Assembly (NCBI GenBank): GCA_013138705.1
Contig: WTCF01000111.1
Location: 1 to 9,754, forward strand
Reading direction: 5' to 3'
Origin: Deltaproteobacteria bacterium
GTDB taxonomy: Bacteria; Desulfobacterota; Dissulfuribacteria; Dissulfuribacterales; UBA3076
Length of the DNA stretch: 9,754 nt
The first letter of the stretch is position 1. Each line of letters begins with the position of its first letter. A program made the position numbers and the translations under genes. The notes under the pieces were generated by a model, which made no database searches, had not been told where the DNA came from, and saw nothing but the letters and a program-made list of their open reading frames with translations. Of this stretch, positions 1 through 7,059 are shown piece after piece.

Positions 1-194
1 CCAATGGCAGCGAGGGTGCGGCAAATTTTAAGAATTTCTTCATAGGTGAGGATTGAATCATGAGGCAACCAGGAAAAGTTAATCTGAGGCATGCAGTACT
101 GACATCGAAGATTACATCTGTCTGTTACTGAGAGCCTGAGATAGGTCAACTGCCTGCCGTATCGGTCAACCAGGGTGTTTTTTTCTTTTTTCAC
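1..194 (-). CDS. moaA: GTP 3',8-cyclase MoaA, N-terminal part (cut by the window edge)
   Basis: Radical-SAM enzyme of the first step of molybdenum cofactor synthesis, in which GTP is rearranged to 3',8-cyclo-7,8-dihydro-GTP. Only the first 64 codons are present and the gene runs off the left edge. The translation opens with a short basic leader, then NTLVDRYGRQLTYLRLSVTD, and the radical-SAM cluster motif CNLRCQYC with cysteines at about residues 27, 31 and 34, followed by MP and a SWLPHDSILTYEEI stretch. That order is typical of MoaA, where the equivalent text reads CMPxxG..WLP...LTYEE. The start is taken as GTG at 194; a TTG four codons upstream (206) is possible, and an in-frame TAA lies just beyond. 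Neither has a clear Shine-Dalgarno. The gene lies downstream of murA on the same strand, separated by a palindromic element and a tandem repeat. The C-terminal cluster that separates MoaA from other radical-SAM families is outside the window, so the family call rests on the N-terminus. Confidence 0.85.
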   Translation of the reverse strand, partial: MKKEKNTLVDRYGRQLTYLRLSVTDRCNLRCQYCMPQINFSWLPHDSILTYEEILKICRTLAAI

Positions 195-229
195 CGGATC
201 AGCCAACTTACCGTAATTTTTTTATTAGC

Positions 230-256
230 CACAGACCCACACAGACCCACACAGAC
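230..256. repeat. Short tandem repeat, 10-bp unit
   Basis: Two full copies and one partial copy of the decamer ACAGACCCAC (231-240, 241-250, 251-256), preceded by one matching base. It lies between the moaA start and the palindromic element next to murA. It has no coding potential of its own and no spacer structure. Confidence 0.85.
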
Positions 257-313
257 GAAATAGAGTTTCATGTGCAGGGGCAGAGAAATACCTCACTGCA
301 ACACACCGAACTT

Positions 314-421
314 TAAGCGTTTACAGGGTGCTGCAGATGCGAGGCGTACGGGTACGCAGACGTACTCCCTGTACTTCAAGTGCCCGACAACAAAGCAGAT
401 GCGGTGCCCTGTGAACGCTTA
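314..421. repeat. Palindromic intergenic element with 18-bp terminal inverted repeats, overlapping the murA stop
   Basis: The left end (314-331) and the reverse complement of the right end (404-421) agree at 15 of 18 positions, both beginning TAAGCGTT and sharing ACAGGG. All three differences are transitions, at least two of which would be G-U pairs in one RNA strand. Inside is a perfect GCGTAC/GTACGC hairpin with a 2-base loop (344-357) and a 9-bp direct repeat GCAGATGCG (333-341 and 395-403). The right end contains the murA stop codon (419-421). It could be a small non-autonomous mobile repeat, or a structured murA 3' end serving as terminator or RNA stabiliser. There is no run of T after the hairpin to make a standard intrinsic terminator. 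Confidence 0.6.
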
Positions 422-1681
422 CTTTTTTCTTTTGATCTTGGCCCCTACTGCTGCAAGTTTCTGTTCCAGGTGTTCATACCCGCGATCAAGGTGGTAAATT
501 CTGGATATTGTTGTAGTCCCCTTGGCTGCAAGTCCGGCCAGTACCAGAGAGGCGCTGGCCCTGAGATCAGTGGCCATTACAGGGGCACTGTTTAATCCCC
601 TTACACCTTTGATGATGGCGCTCCTGCCTTCAACCTTTATGTCAGCTCCAAGCCGTCTTAACTCGGCAACGTGCATGAAACGGTTTTCAAATATGGTTTC
701 AGTGATCACACTGAGGCCACCGGCCAGGGCCATCAGCACCATGATCTGGGCCTGCAGATCAGTCGGGAAACCGGGATATGGCAGAGTCGTAACATCCACG
801 CTGTGCAGAGCGCCTTTTTTTCTGACGGAAATACGGGCATTATCTCCTTCAATCTGAAGCCCGGTGCTCCTGAGTTTGGATATGACCGCCTCCAGATGAT
901 CTGCTAAAATGTTTTCAATCATCAGCTCTCCGCCAACTGCCCCCACAGCCATCATGTATGTGCCGGCCTCTATGCGATCCGGGATTATTTTCCAGTCAAC
1001 AGGGCTTAGTTTCTTGACGCCTTCTATCTTGATGGTATTTGAACCAAGGCCTTTGATTTTTGCCCCCATTTGGTTGAGCATCTGCCCCAGGGCAATCACC
1101 TCCGGTTCCCTTGCAGCATTTCCCAGTACGGTTGTTCCCTTGGCAAGGACCGCTGCCATCATCAGGTTTTCCGTACCTGTCACAGATGGCGTGTCAAAGT
1201 AGATATGCGCTCCATTCAGTCTACCGGCCTTTGCCTCTATATATCCCTCTTTGAGCCGGAGCTTGGCCCCCATGAGCTCAAGGCCCTTTAAGTGAAGATT
1301 TATGGGACGGGCACCGATGGCACAGCCTCCGGGAAGGGAGACACGGGCCTTTCCAATGCGGGACATAAGAGGTCCCAGCACCAGAATTGAAGCCCGCATC
1401 TTGCGTACCAGGTCGTAAGGGGCCTCGTGGTCTGAGAGTCCTGAGGAGTCTATGTTTAAGACATCAGAGTCATTATCTGCGCTGTAATCTACCGTAACGC
1501 CCAGGTCAGTCAGGAGATCAGTGAAGGTCCTTATGTCAACCAGCCTTGGGATATTTTGCAGCCTGAAGGTGCCGCCTGTGAGGAGTGTTGCCGCAAGAAT
1601 GGGCAGGGCCGCGTTTTTGGCCCCGCTAATCCTGACGATACCCTTGAGCGGGTGCCTGCCTTCAATGACCAGTTGATCCAT
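419..1681 (-). CDS. murA: UDP-N-acetylglucosamine 1-carboxyvinyltransferase MurA
   Basis: Catalyses the first committed step of peptidoglycan synthesis in the cytoplasm, transferring enolpyruvate from PEP to UDP-GlcNAc; the family is the target of fosfomycin. The protein has 420 residues, matching the usual 417-420, and shows the EPSP-synthase-like double fold. The key residues are present: K22 and N23 in [10 protein letters not shown], catalytic C120 in [11 protein letters not shown] with R125, D308 in [10 protein letters not shown] (the general acid/base, D305 in E. coli) and R400 in HLDRGYE. The cysteine form is the fosfomycin-sensitive type; resistant homologues have aspartate there. The ATG at 1681 gives the conserved family start (MDQLVIEG), so the start is secure. 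It has no recognisable Shine-Dalgarno: the leader is filled by heptamer repeats. It lies 89 bp downstream of secDF on the same strand and may be co-transcribed, although a hairpin sits between them. The stop codon lies in the terminal repeat of a palindromic element. Confidence 0.97.
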   Translation of the reverse strand: MDQLVIEGRHPLKGIVRISGAKNAALPILAATLLTGGTFRLQNIPRLVDIRTFTDLLTDLGVTVDYSADNDSDVLNIDSSGLSDHEAPYDLVRKMRASILVLGPLMSRIGKARVSLPGGCAIGARPINLHLKGLELMGAKLRLKEGYIEAKAGRLNGAHIYFDTPSVTGTENLMMAAVLAKGTTVLGNAAREPEVIALGQMLNQMGAKIKGLGSNTIKIEGVKKLSPVDWKIIPDRIEAGTYMMAVGAVGGELMIENILADHLEAVISKLRSTGLQIEGDNARISVRKKGALHSVDVTTLPYPGFPTDLQAQIMVLMALAGGLSVITETIFENRFMHVAELRRLGADIKVEGRSAIIKGVRGLNSAPVMATDLRASASLVLAGLAAKGTTTISRIYHLDRGYEHLEQKLAAVGAKIKRKK

Positions 1682-1694
1682 GAGAAAACCAATT

Positions 1695-1772
1695 AAGGTA
1701 GAAGGTAGAAGGCTGAAGGCTGAAGTATGTTAGCCCTATCACCTTCTACCTTCCACCTTCAGCCTTCTACCT
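1695..1772. repeat. Heptamer tandem repeats arranged as an inverted repeat, between secDF and murA
   Basis: The left arm holds five 7-bp units (AAGGTAG twice, AAGGCTG twice, AAGTATG; 1695-1729). The right arm holds four units of the complementary type (CTTCTAC, CTTCCAC, CTTCAGC, CTTCTAC; 1743-1770). Positions 1703-1719 and 1756-1772 form a perfect 17-bp inverted repeat with a 36-base loop, so the transcript can form a long hairpin. The right arm enters the secDF stop codon (1771-1773) by two bases. The left arm occupies the murA leader where a ribosome binding site would be expected. There is no U-tract, so this is not a standard intrinsic terminator. Confidence 0.85.
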
Positions 1773-4344
1773 ATCTAGGCGCTTTTCCCTTGTGCCACAA
1801 GTACACTACAGGGCTGGCTACGAATACTGAGGAATAGGTCCCAACCAGCACTCCCAATAGCAGAGTAAAGGCAAAGTCATGTATTACCACACCGCCAAAG
1901 AAAAAGATGCACAAGACCACCATCATTGTGGTCATAGACGTAATAATTGTCCTGCTCAGCATCTCGTTGATGCTTCGATTTATGATCTCGGCAAAAGGCA
2001 ATTTTTTGTAACGTTTGATATTTTCTCTGATTCTATCAAAGACTACTACTGTATCAGTGAGGGAGTAGCCGCCAAGTGTCAGAAGAGCGGTTATTGTCAG
2101 GAGAGTTATTTCCTTGTTCAGGATAAATAAGATGCCAAGTACTACCAGCACGTCATGCAAGGTGGCAGCAGTAGCTGCTACTCCAAAGCTCAAATTGAAC
2201 CTGAAGGCCAGGTAACAGATAATGCCCGCAAATGATATGCCTATTGCTATCAGTGCCTTACGCCTCAGTTCCCTGCTTACGGTTGAACCGATCTCTGCCT
2301 TGCTTTCTATTACAAAACGGGTCTCAGGAAGGCTTTCTTTCAAACTGTTGGTTATACTGGTCTCTATGTCTCCCACAGTAGCCACTGATTTTTTGACGCG
2401 TACGATTACGACGTGTTCCCCTGGCATTTCTTGAAGGGAGTAACCCTCGACACCTGTTTTTGTCAGGGCCTTTCTTACATTGTCCAGGGTAAAGGGCTTA
2501 TCCGCGCGGTACTGGACCATGGTTCCACCGGAAAAGTCTACGCCGAGGTTGGCTGCCCCCCTTACGACCTGTATGAAGCCTGCGAGACCTATAGTTACCA
2601 GGAGCGCTGACAATATGAAGGCGAAATTCCTGCGTCCCATGAAGTCCAGGCTGGTTTTCTTGATTAACTGGAGGAACCTCAGGTTACTCAGAGCCCGCTT
2701 GGCCAGTAGCCCGTCATATACCATTCTGGTTCCAAAGATGGCAGTAAAGAGGTTGATGACAATACCGGCGGACAGGGTGACGGCAAAGCCCTTGATTGGG
2801 CCGGTTCCGAAGAGGAACAGGGCTATGGCGGTTATAAGAGTGGTAACATGGGCGTCTACGATGGTCCAGAAGGCCTTATCATAACCCCCGTCAATAAATG
2901 CCTTAAGGGGCTTTCCAAGGGCCCTTTCCTCCCGCATGCGCTCAAAGATCAGCACGTTGGAGTCAACCCCCATACCAATGATGAGTATGATGCCGGCTAT
3001 GCCGGGAAGGGTCAGTGTGGCCTGGAAAAGCGCCAGAACAGCCATAAGAAAGAGCAGGTTCAGGACCATGGCTATGTTAGCTATGAAACCTGAAAACGTG
3101 TAATATATGACCATGAAGACAACTACAAGGGCCGCTCCGAGCAGGCCCGAATACAGGCCATGCTGTATGGAATCACGGCCAAGAGACGGACCTACCGTGA
3201 CGTTTTGAATAATGCTGATCGGCGCGGGCAGTGCCCCGGCTCTCAGCACAATGGCAAGGTCGGATGCCTCTTCAGTAGTAAATGAGCCGGTGATCTGGGC
3301 ATGCCCTCCTCCTATACGTTCCCTTATTACCGGTGCAGAGCGGGCCACTCCGTCCAGGACAATGGCAAGACGCTTGCCTACATTGTCACCGGTGATTTTC
3401 TCAAAGAGTCCTGCGCCCCGATCTGTAAACTCAAGGGCAACATAGGGCTCGTTGTAATTCCCGCCGATCCGGACGTGGGCAGTCTTTACAGTATCCCCTG
3501 TCATAAGCGTTTTGTCCTTGAGAAGAATCGGCGTCTTTCGGGGTTTGCCGGTGCGATCATCGACCTCCTTAAGGAAGTAGATGGAATCGTCTTTGGGTAT
3601 CTGGCCCTTTAGGACCGAGTTAAGGGCCTTAATGTTATAGCCGGCTGGAAGGCGGCCGCTATCTACGGCCTGGCGGATAAGCCTTCCAAGGTCTACTCCG
3701 GCCTCGTCATCCACCAGCTTGAACTCCAGTTGCGCAGTCTGCCCTATGAGCTTGAGTGCCCGTTCAGGGTCCTGTATCCCCGGAAGCTGGACCACTATTT
3801 CTTCCTCGCCTTGCCGGACGATTACAGGTTCTGTAACACCAAACTGGTCTATCCGGTTACGAATGATCTCCAGGGATTGATCAACCGCGTTTTCTCTTAT
3901 GAATTTTTCTTCTTCTGAGGAGAGTCTTAATACCAGGCTGGGGAATTTTCCCTCTTCTATTACCTTTACGAGCTCAAGGCTTGGGAATTCATCTTCCAGA
4001 ACGGCCTTTACCCTTCCCACTGCGTCCTTGTTGGGAAGAAAGAACAGTATTTCGTCAGGGTTCGGACTCTGGCGGCGCACCAATGTTATCTGCCTGCGCC
4101 CCAGGGACTCCTTAAGGTCCGTTGCCGCAAGATCCGCAGAATTTTTAACTGCCTGGTCCACGTCTACCTTGAGGATGAGATGCATTCCTCCCTGGAGGTC
4201 CAGACCAAGTTTCAGGCCCTCGCTGTAGATATACTTTTTGAACCAGTCAGGCGTACCTTTATAGAAAGAGGGCAGAACAAAAACCACAGACAAGGCAATA
4301 AGTGCTGCCATCAAGATAAATTTCCAGCGCAGACCTGTGGGCAT
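1771..4344 (-). CDS. secDF: Fused protein translocase subunit SecDF
   Basis: Membrane subunit of the Sec export system that uses the proton-motive force to pull preproteins out of SecYEG on the periplasmic side. The 857 residues contain a whole SecD followed by a whole SecF in one frame. The SecD half has TM1 (about 9-25), the D1 motif GLDLQGGMHLIL (47-58), a large periplasmic P1 domain to about 390, and five further TM segments (about 395-540) with GVDSNVLIFERMREE (D461 being the proposed proton-relay aspartate). The SecF half starts near 565: TM at 574-592, the SecF signature GVDFSGGTMVQYR (601-613), then TMs to about 846 with GGYSLTDTVVVFDRIREN (D764, R771). Other bacteria with a fused SecDF have about 735-760 residues, and E. 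coli has separate proteins; the extra length here lies mainly in the SecD P1 domain. The ATG at 4344 has GGGAG about ten bases upstream. No yajC lies upstream; instead a MITE-like element begins near 4400. murA follows. Confidence 0.96.
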   Translation of the reverse strand: MPTGLRWKFILMAALIALSVVFVLPSFYKGTPDWFKKYIYSEGLKLGLDLQGGMHLILKVDVDQAVKNSADLAATDLKESLGRRQITLVRRQSPNPDEILFFLPNKDAVGRVKAVLEDEFPSLELVKVIEEGKFPSLVLRLSSEEEKFIRENAVDQSLEIIRNRIDQFGVTEPVIVRQGEEEIVVQLPGIQDPERALKLIGQTAQLEFKLVDDEAGVDLGRLIRQAVDSGRLPAGYNIKALNSVLKGQIPKDDSIYFLKEVDDRTGKPRKTPILLKDKTLMTGDTVKTAHVRIGGNYNEPYVALEFTDRGAGLFEKITGDNVGKRLAIVLDGVARSAPVIRERIGGGHAQITGSFTTEEASDLAIVLRAGALPAPISIIQNVTVGPSLGRDSIQHGLYSGLLGAALVVVFMVIYYTFSGFIANIAMVLNLLFLMAVLALFQATLTLPGIAGIILIIGMGVDSNVLIFERMREERALGKPLKAFIDGGYDKAFWTIVDAHVTTLITAIALFLFGTGPIKGFAVTLSAGIVINLFTAIFGTRMVYDGLLAKRALSNLRFLQLIKKTSLDFMGRRNFAFILSALLVTIGLAGFIQVVRGAANLGVDFSGGTMVQYRADKPFTLDNVRKALTKTGVEGYSLQEMPGEHVVIVRVKKSVATVGDIETSITNSLKESLPETRFVIESKAEIGSTVSRELRRKALIAIGISFAGIICYLAFRFNLSFGVAATAATLHDVLVVLGILFILNKEITLLTITALLTLGGYSLTDTVVVFDRIRENIKRYKKLPFAEIINRSINEMLSRTIITSMTTMMVVLCIFFFGGVVIHDFAFTLLLGVLVGTYSSVFVASPVVYLWHKGKAPR

Positions 4345-4399
4345 AGTCAGAAATCTCCCATCTTAATTTATTTGTTGAAGAGACAATTCTCACAACTAA

Positions 4400-4577
4400 G
4401 GAACTGTCCGCAAATAACTTGAACATCTTGCGCCCGTCTTTGAGCCGACTTTGGCCGATCCTCAATCACAAAATCCTCAACATAGCACTGCTATGACTGC
4501 GGTTTTGCTCAATCGGATCGGCGAAATTCAACACAAATCCAAACACAATATTGTCCAACTTATTTGCGGACAGTTCC
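4400..4577. mobile_element. MITE-like palindromic element of about 180 bp upstream of secDF
   Basis: The ends are near-perfect inverted repeats: 4399-4417 is exactly complementary to 4560-4578 (19 bp, beginning AGGAACTGTCCGCAAATAA), and pairing resumes after one mismatch for three more bases. Nested inside are GCCGATCC/GGATCGGC (4454-4461 and 4515-4522), CAAAA/TTTTG (4469-4473 and 4503-4507) and a terminal CATAGC/GCTATG hairpin with a 3-base loop (4481-4495), so the whole element can fold into one long structure. A direct TAA flanks it on both sides (4397-4399 and 4578-4580), compatible with a short target duplication, though three bases may be chance. It has no open reading frame of note. 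It fits a non-autonomous transposable element or a repetitive palindromic sequence; the transposase family cannot be named from this copy. Confidence 0.7.
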
Positions 4578-4730
4578 TAACCGCAAGAGCGGCTAACGAG
4601 AGCCAATTTGTAGTTCTATTTTAAGGACATGGAATTCTTAGCCAAATAAAGGACTTTTTGCAAGAAGATTGTGGGCTCAGAACTCACAAATCAACGGTTC
4701 GGATCTTCGGTGAACCTTGAACCCTGACGG
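4578..4730. other. Intergenic stretch between the palindromic element and cbiA, no gene seen
   Basis: No credible gene on either strand. With the element itself and the 55-bp secDF leader it makes up the 386-bp gap 4345-4730. Two small features are visible: a CCGC/GCGG hairpin (4581-4592), and just after the cbiA stop a two-copy heptamer (TGAACCT, TGAACCC; 4711-4724) whose first copy also pairs with GGTTC at 4696-4700. The latter could be a weak cbiA transcript end. I found no convincing secDF promoter. Confidence 0.6.
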
Positions 4731-6197
4731 TTACGCATGAACAGAATGCTGTCGCGCCTCAGCTACGAAGTTCTTGGCAGCATCAGGGCAACTACCAAAA
4801 TGTAGATGTATATAGCCGGCAAGCGTGTTGTTCCACGTGTAACCTTCAGGGGCAAGAAGGCTGTTGCCGGCATTTCTGACCTCGTAGATACGGATTATTG
4901 ATTTATCCTGAGAAATTGGCTCAAGTAAATTGGAATAATGGAATTCGTGTCCTCTAATTCTTGTGCCGGCCGGGCCGAGTATAGTATTCTTTTTTAAAAT
5001 GATTTCTCTGTAGCCAAGGGCACAGCGCCTTTTCTGCATATTTACCATAAAAGGGAACAGGCCGACCCAGGGATGTTCCGGCCTTGGCTCTTCTTTTTGA
5101 ACCAGGCCCCGGCACAGGTACAAAAACCCCCCGCATTCTGCATAGATAGGGAGATTTCCCTGGGCCTTGGTCAGTATTTCCTCTCGAAGGTCCCTGTTTC
5201 TTGAGAGGGCTTCGGCGTGCAGTTCAGGGTATCCGCCTCCAAGATAAAGCCCCTGTATTCCAGGAGGTAGGGAATGATCTCTAAGGGGCGAGAAAGATAC
5301 GATCTCCGCACCGAATTTTTCAAGAATGTCAAGATTTGCCTGGTAATAGAAACAAAAGGCCTTATCCTTTGCAACTGCAATACGTACCGGACGCGAATGG
5401 GAAATGCCGGGGTGTTTTATTGTTCCGGTTTGATCAGCCGGACGTATATCTTTCCTGTTTTGCCGGATTGTTTTTAGCAATGAATTTAAATCGCAGCCCT
5501 TTTCAAACCAGTTTCTAAAGAGGTCTGCTTGCTTTGTTTCAAGACCCCCTTCTTCAGCAGTTATGAGTCCCAGATGCCTTGATGGAAGCTGCAGGTTCTG
5601 ATTTCGAAACAGAGTGCCGGTCCATGACAGCCCCAGAGGAGACAGTGCCTCTTTCAAAAGCGCAGCATGCCTTTTACTACCCACTTTATTAAGGATTACT
5701 CCGGCAAAGCGTAGGCCGCTATCGAATTCAAGATAGCCCTTAACCTGTGCGGCCACACTCCTTGCCATACCAAGCACATCCACTATCAATAGAACAGGCA
5801 GATCCAACCACTTTGCGATTTCTGCAGTAGAACCTGATTCAGAAGTTCCTCCGGCACCATCAAAGAGGCCCATTACTCCCTCAATAACTGAAACATCCGC
5901 CCCGGCACAATACTGCGAGTATAACTCCTGCACTGAAGACTTAGTTAAAATCCACCCGTCAAGGTTGTGAGAAGGGCATCCGCACACTGAGGCGTGGTGT
6001 CCGGGATCAATAAAGTCAGGGCCAACCTTAAAAGGAGCCACCTTAAGGCCCCTTTTTTTCAGTGCTGCCATTATGGCAAGGGTCACTGTTGTTTTCCCGC
6101 AGCCGCTGTGTGTACCGGCAATTACAATACCCGGAAGGGGAGAATCAGGAGTAGATCGGTGTGCAAGGGTATCCAAAGCCATGTCCACTTTTAGCAT
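4731..6197 (-). CDS. cbiA: Cobyrinate a,c-diamide synthase family protein (CbiA/CobB type)
   Basis: ATP- and glutamine-dependent amidase of tetrapyrrole side chains. In anaerobic cobalamin synthesis the family converts cob(II)yrinate to its a,c-diamide. The 488 residues show the usual two-domain plan. The N-terminal dethiobiotin-synthetase-like ATPase has P-loop GTHSGCGKTT (28-37, K35), then KVGPDFIDPGHH (57-68) and EGVMGLFDG (106-114). The C-terminal glutaminase has GLYLGGGYPELH, nucleophile C355 in YAECGGFLYL, and H466 in GYIHLHF. Length is normal (about 450-490). The ATG at 6197 overlaps the end of the upstream gene by 7 bases, suggesting translational coupling; ATG 6182 is an alternative, and neither has a good Shine-Dalgarno. 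No other cobalamin gene is nearby, so the substrate is not settled. The same family includes DsrN, the siroheme amidase of dissimilatory sulfite reductase, and CfbB of F430 synthesis. The family call is sure; the pathway is less so. Confidence 0.9.
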   Translation of the reverse strand: MLKVDMALDTLAHRSTPDSPLPGIVIAGTHSGCGKTTVTLAIMAALKKRGLKVAPFKVGPDFIDPGHHASVCGCPSHNLDGWILTKSSVQELYSQYCAGADVSVIEGVMGLFDGAGGTSESGSTAEIAKWLDLPVLLIVDVLGMARSVAAQVKGYLEFDSGLRFAGVILNKVGSKRHAALLKEALSPLGLSWTGTLFRNQNLQLPSRHLGLITAEEGGLETKQADLFRNWFEKGCDLNSLLKTIRQNRKDIRPADQTGTIKHPGISHSRPVRIAVAKDKAFCFYYQANLDILEKFGAEIVSFSPLRDHSLPPGIQGLYLGGGYPELHAEALSRNRDLREEILTKAQGNLPIYAECGGFLYLCRGLVQKEEPRPEHPWVGLFPFMVNMQKRRCALGYREIILKKNTILGPAGTRIRGHEFHYSNLLEPISQDKSIIRIYEVRNAGNSLLAPEGYTWNNTLAGYIHLHFGSCPDAAKNFVAEARQHSVHA

Positions 6198-6541
6198 GTA
6201 AGGTGAACTGCAAAGGCAACAGCCTCGTGTCCAAGCTGCGATGCCAGTTCATTGAACCTCTGTATGGCCGGTTCGGTGGGAAGGGCCTCTATGTGGATGC
6301 CCTTGGACTCGAGTTCCGCCGAAAGCCCGGAACTTAGAACCATTTTGCCGTAAGCACCTGTTCCGACTATCAGGGTACTGGGTTTTGCAGCCACAACATC
6401 CAGGATGTCAGAGAGTTGAAGGGTATGTCCCTGTGATCTCCACCAGTTGTCAAAGGTCTTTCCTCTAATAATTTTCAGGTCCTTTATATGGCGCATCCCA
6501 TCAATTACGATTTCACCAAAGCGATATGACTCAATCTTCAT
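6191..6541 (-). CDS. Mth938-like domain protein (DUF498 family), function unknown
   Basis: A 116-residue cytosolic protein with the features of the Mth938/AAMDC/NDUFAF3 family: MKIESYRFGEIVIDGMRHIKDL at the start, a WWR...GH segment (33-39), the glycine-rich LIVGTGAYG (57-65), and a C-terminal ALPTEPAIQRFNEL (86-99) followed by an AVAFAVHLTC strand. In eukaryotes the relatives include a complex I assembly factor; the bacterial role is not established. No catalytic residues are known. The frame is open to 6646, but the start is set at ATG 6541 because a strong AAGGAGG lies 8 bases upstream and the 35 residues before it look unlike the family. It overlaps the start of the CbiA-type gene by 7 bases (ACATGCTAA), so the two are probably a translationally coupled pair. 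No B12-box-like riboswitch sequence was seen upstream. Confidence 0.85.
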   Translation of the reverse strand: MKIESYRFGEIVIDGMRHIKDLKIIRGKTFDNWWRSQGHTLQLSDILDVVAAKPSTLIVGTGAYGKMVLSSGLSAELESKGIHIEALPTEPAIQRFNELASQLGHEAVAFAVHLTC

Positions 6542-6549
6542 AAGCCCCG

Positions 6550-6556
6550 CCTCCTT
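6550..6556 (-). promoter_or_regulatory. Ribosome binding site that fixes the Mth938-like start
   Basis: AAGGAGG on the minus strand, 8 bases before ATG 6541. It is the best Shine-Dalgarno in the left half of the window and decides against the longer reading that begins at 6646. Confidence 0.85.
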
Positions 6557-6661
6557 CTTGGCCACAAAAAAGCCGCCCCACTTTGTGGAAAAGCATAGAT
6601 TGCTCCCGGTGCGTGTAGTATGGTCAGGATATTTGGTATCCTTCACGACCAGTCAAAAGTA

Positions 6662-6823
6662 GTTTACACTTTGTTGCTCTTGTACTTGGCAGTGAAACTG
6701 GAAATTGGAAATTAGGAAAAATACAAAGATGTAGATGCGTTATCAAATTTCAAATTTCAAATTTCCAGTTTCGACATCGGCATCCAATCTGACAATACAC
6801 GCTTTTTCGAAAAAAGTGTAAAC
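6662..6823. repeat. Nested inverted-repeat element between the Mth938-like gene and tRNA-Pro
   Basis: The outer ends are a perfect 11-bp inverted repeat (GTTTACACTTT at 6662-6672, AAAGTGTAAAC at 6813-6823). Inside is a second perfect 13-bp inverted repeat (6694-6706 and 6760-6772, GAAACTGGAAATT and its complement), whose right arm carries three copies of the heptamer CAAATTT (6744-6764). A palindrome TTTTTCGAAAAA (6803-6814) lies next to the right outer arm. The 162-bp stretch has no coding signal. No target duplication is evident. It may be a small mobile repeat with a heptamer array, or a bidirectional transcript barrier between the divergent genes. The rest of the 380-bp gap 6542-6921 holds only the Mth938-gene leader and the tRNA promoter. 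Confidence 0.6.
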
Positions 6824-6877
6824 GGGTGAATGAAGGATGCCCGATACTTATTACCCTGATATCAGCAGATGCTTCTG

Positions 6878-6906
6878 TTGACAAGGTTCGGCTTGGCGAA
6901 TATATG
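6878..6906 (+). promoter_or_regulatory. Sigma70-type promoter of tRNA-Pro
   Basis: A perfect -35 TTGACA (6878-6883), a 17-base spacer, and -10 TATATG (6901-6906). The expected transcript start is about 6912-6914, roughly ten bases before the tRNA. It may also serve the downstream purine gene, since no clear terminator separates them. Confidence 0.75.
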
Positions 6907-6921
6907 GAATAGATCTTCGGT

Positions 6922-6998
6922 CGGGACGTGGCTCAGTCTGGTAGAGCACAGCGTTCGGGACGCTGGGGTCGGAGGTTCAAATCCTCTCGTCCCGACCA
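6922..6998 (+). tRNA. tRNA-Pro (anticodon CGG)
   Basis: A 77-base cloverleaf. The acceptor stem CGGGACG pairs with CGTCCCG, followed by discriminator A and an encoded CCA. The anticodon stem CAGCG/CGCTG closes the loop TTCGGGA, giving anticodon CGG (codon CCG). The T arm GGAGG-TTCAAAT-CCTCT is present. C1-G72 is the first pair, as is usual in bacterial tRNA-Pro. T-rich sequence follows (7000-7028) without a strong hairpin. Confidence 0.97.
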
Positions 6999-7059
6999 GT
7001 TTGTTTTTGTTTTGTTAATATCTTTTTTTGAATCCAAGCAATAAAGGCGGTCAATACAT

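Noticed and set aside
230..256. CRISPR-like repeats
   Set aside because: The units are adjacent with no unique spacers and are only 10 bp long.
4259..4465. A small minus-strand frame of 68 residues at the secDF start
   Set aside because: It overlaps the secDF start in another frame and runs into the palindromic element; no ribosome binding site or recognisable motif.
4400..4577. Integron attC site
   Set aside because: The ends do not show the expected GTTRRRY and RYYYAAC core sites in the right arrangement, and there is no cassette gene or integrase nearby.
6542..6646. A 35-residue N-terminal extension of the Mth938-like protein
   Set aside because: The strong AAGGAGG before ATG 6541 and the family's usual length support the shorter form.
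6542..6700. Cobalamin riboswitch upstream of the Mth938-cbiA pair
   Set aside because: No B12-box-like core was found on the minus strand, and the leader is short with a plain Shine-Dalgarno.
6646..7000. Possible attachment-site duplication: CGACCAGT at 6646-6653 and at the tRNA-Pro 3' end (6993-7000)
   Set aside because: Eight bases is too short to exceed chance, and the interval holds no integrase or foreign gene.
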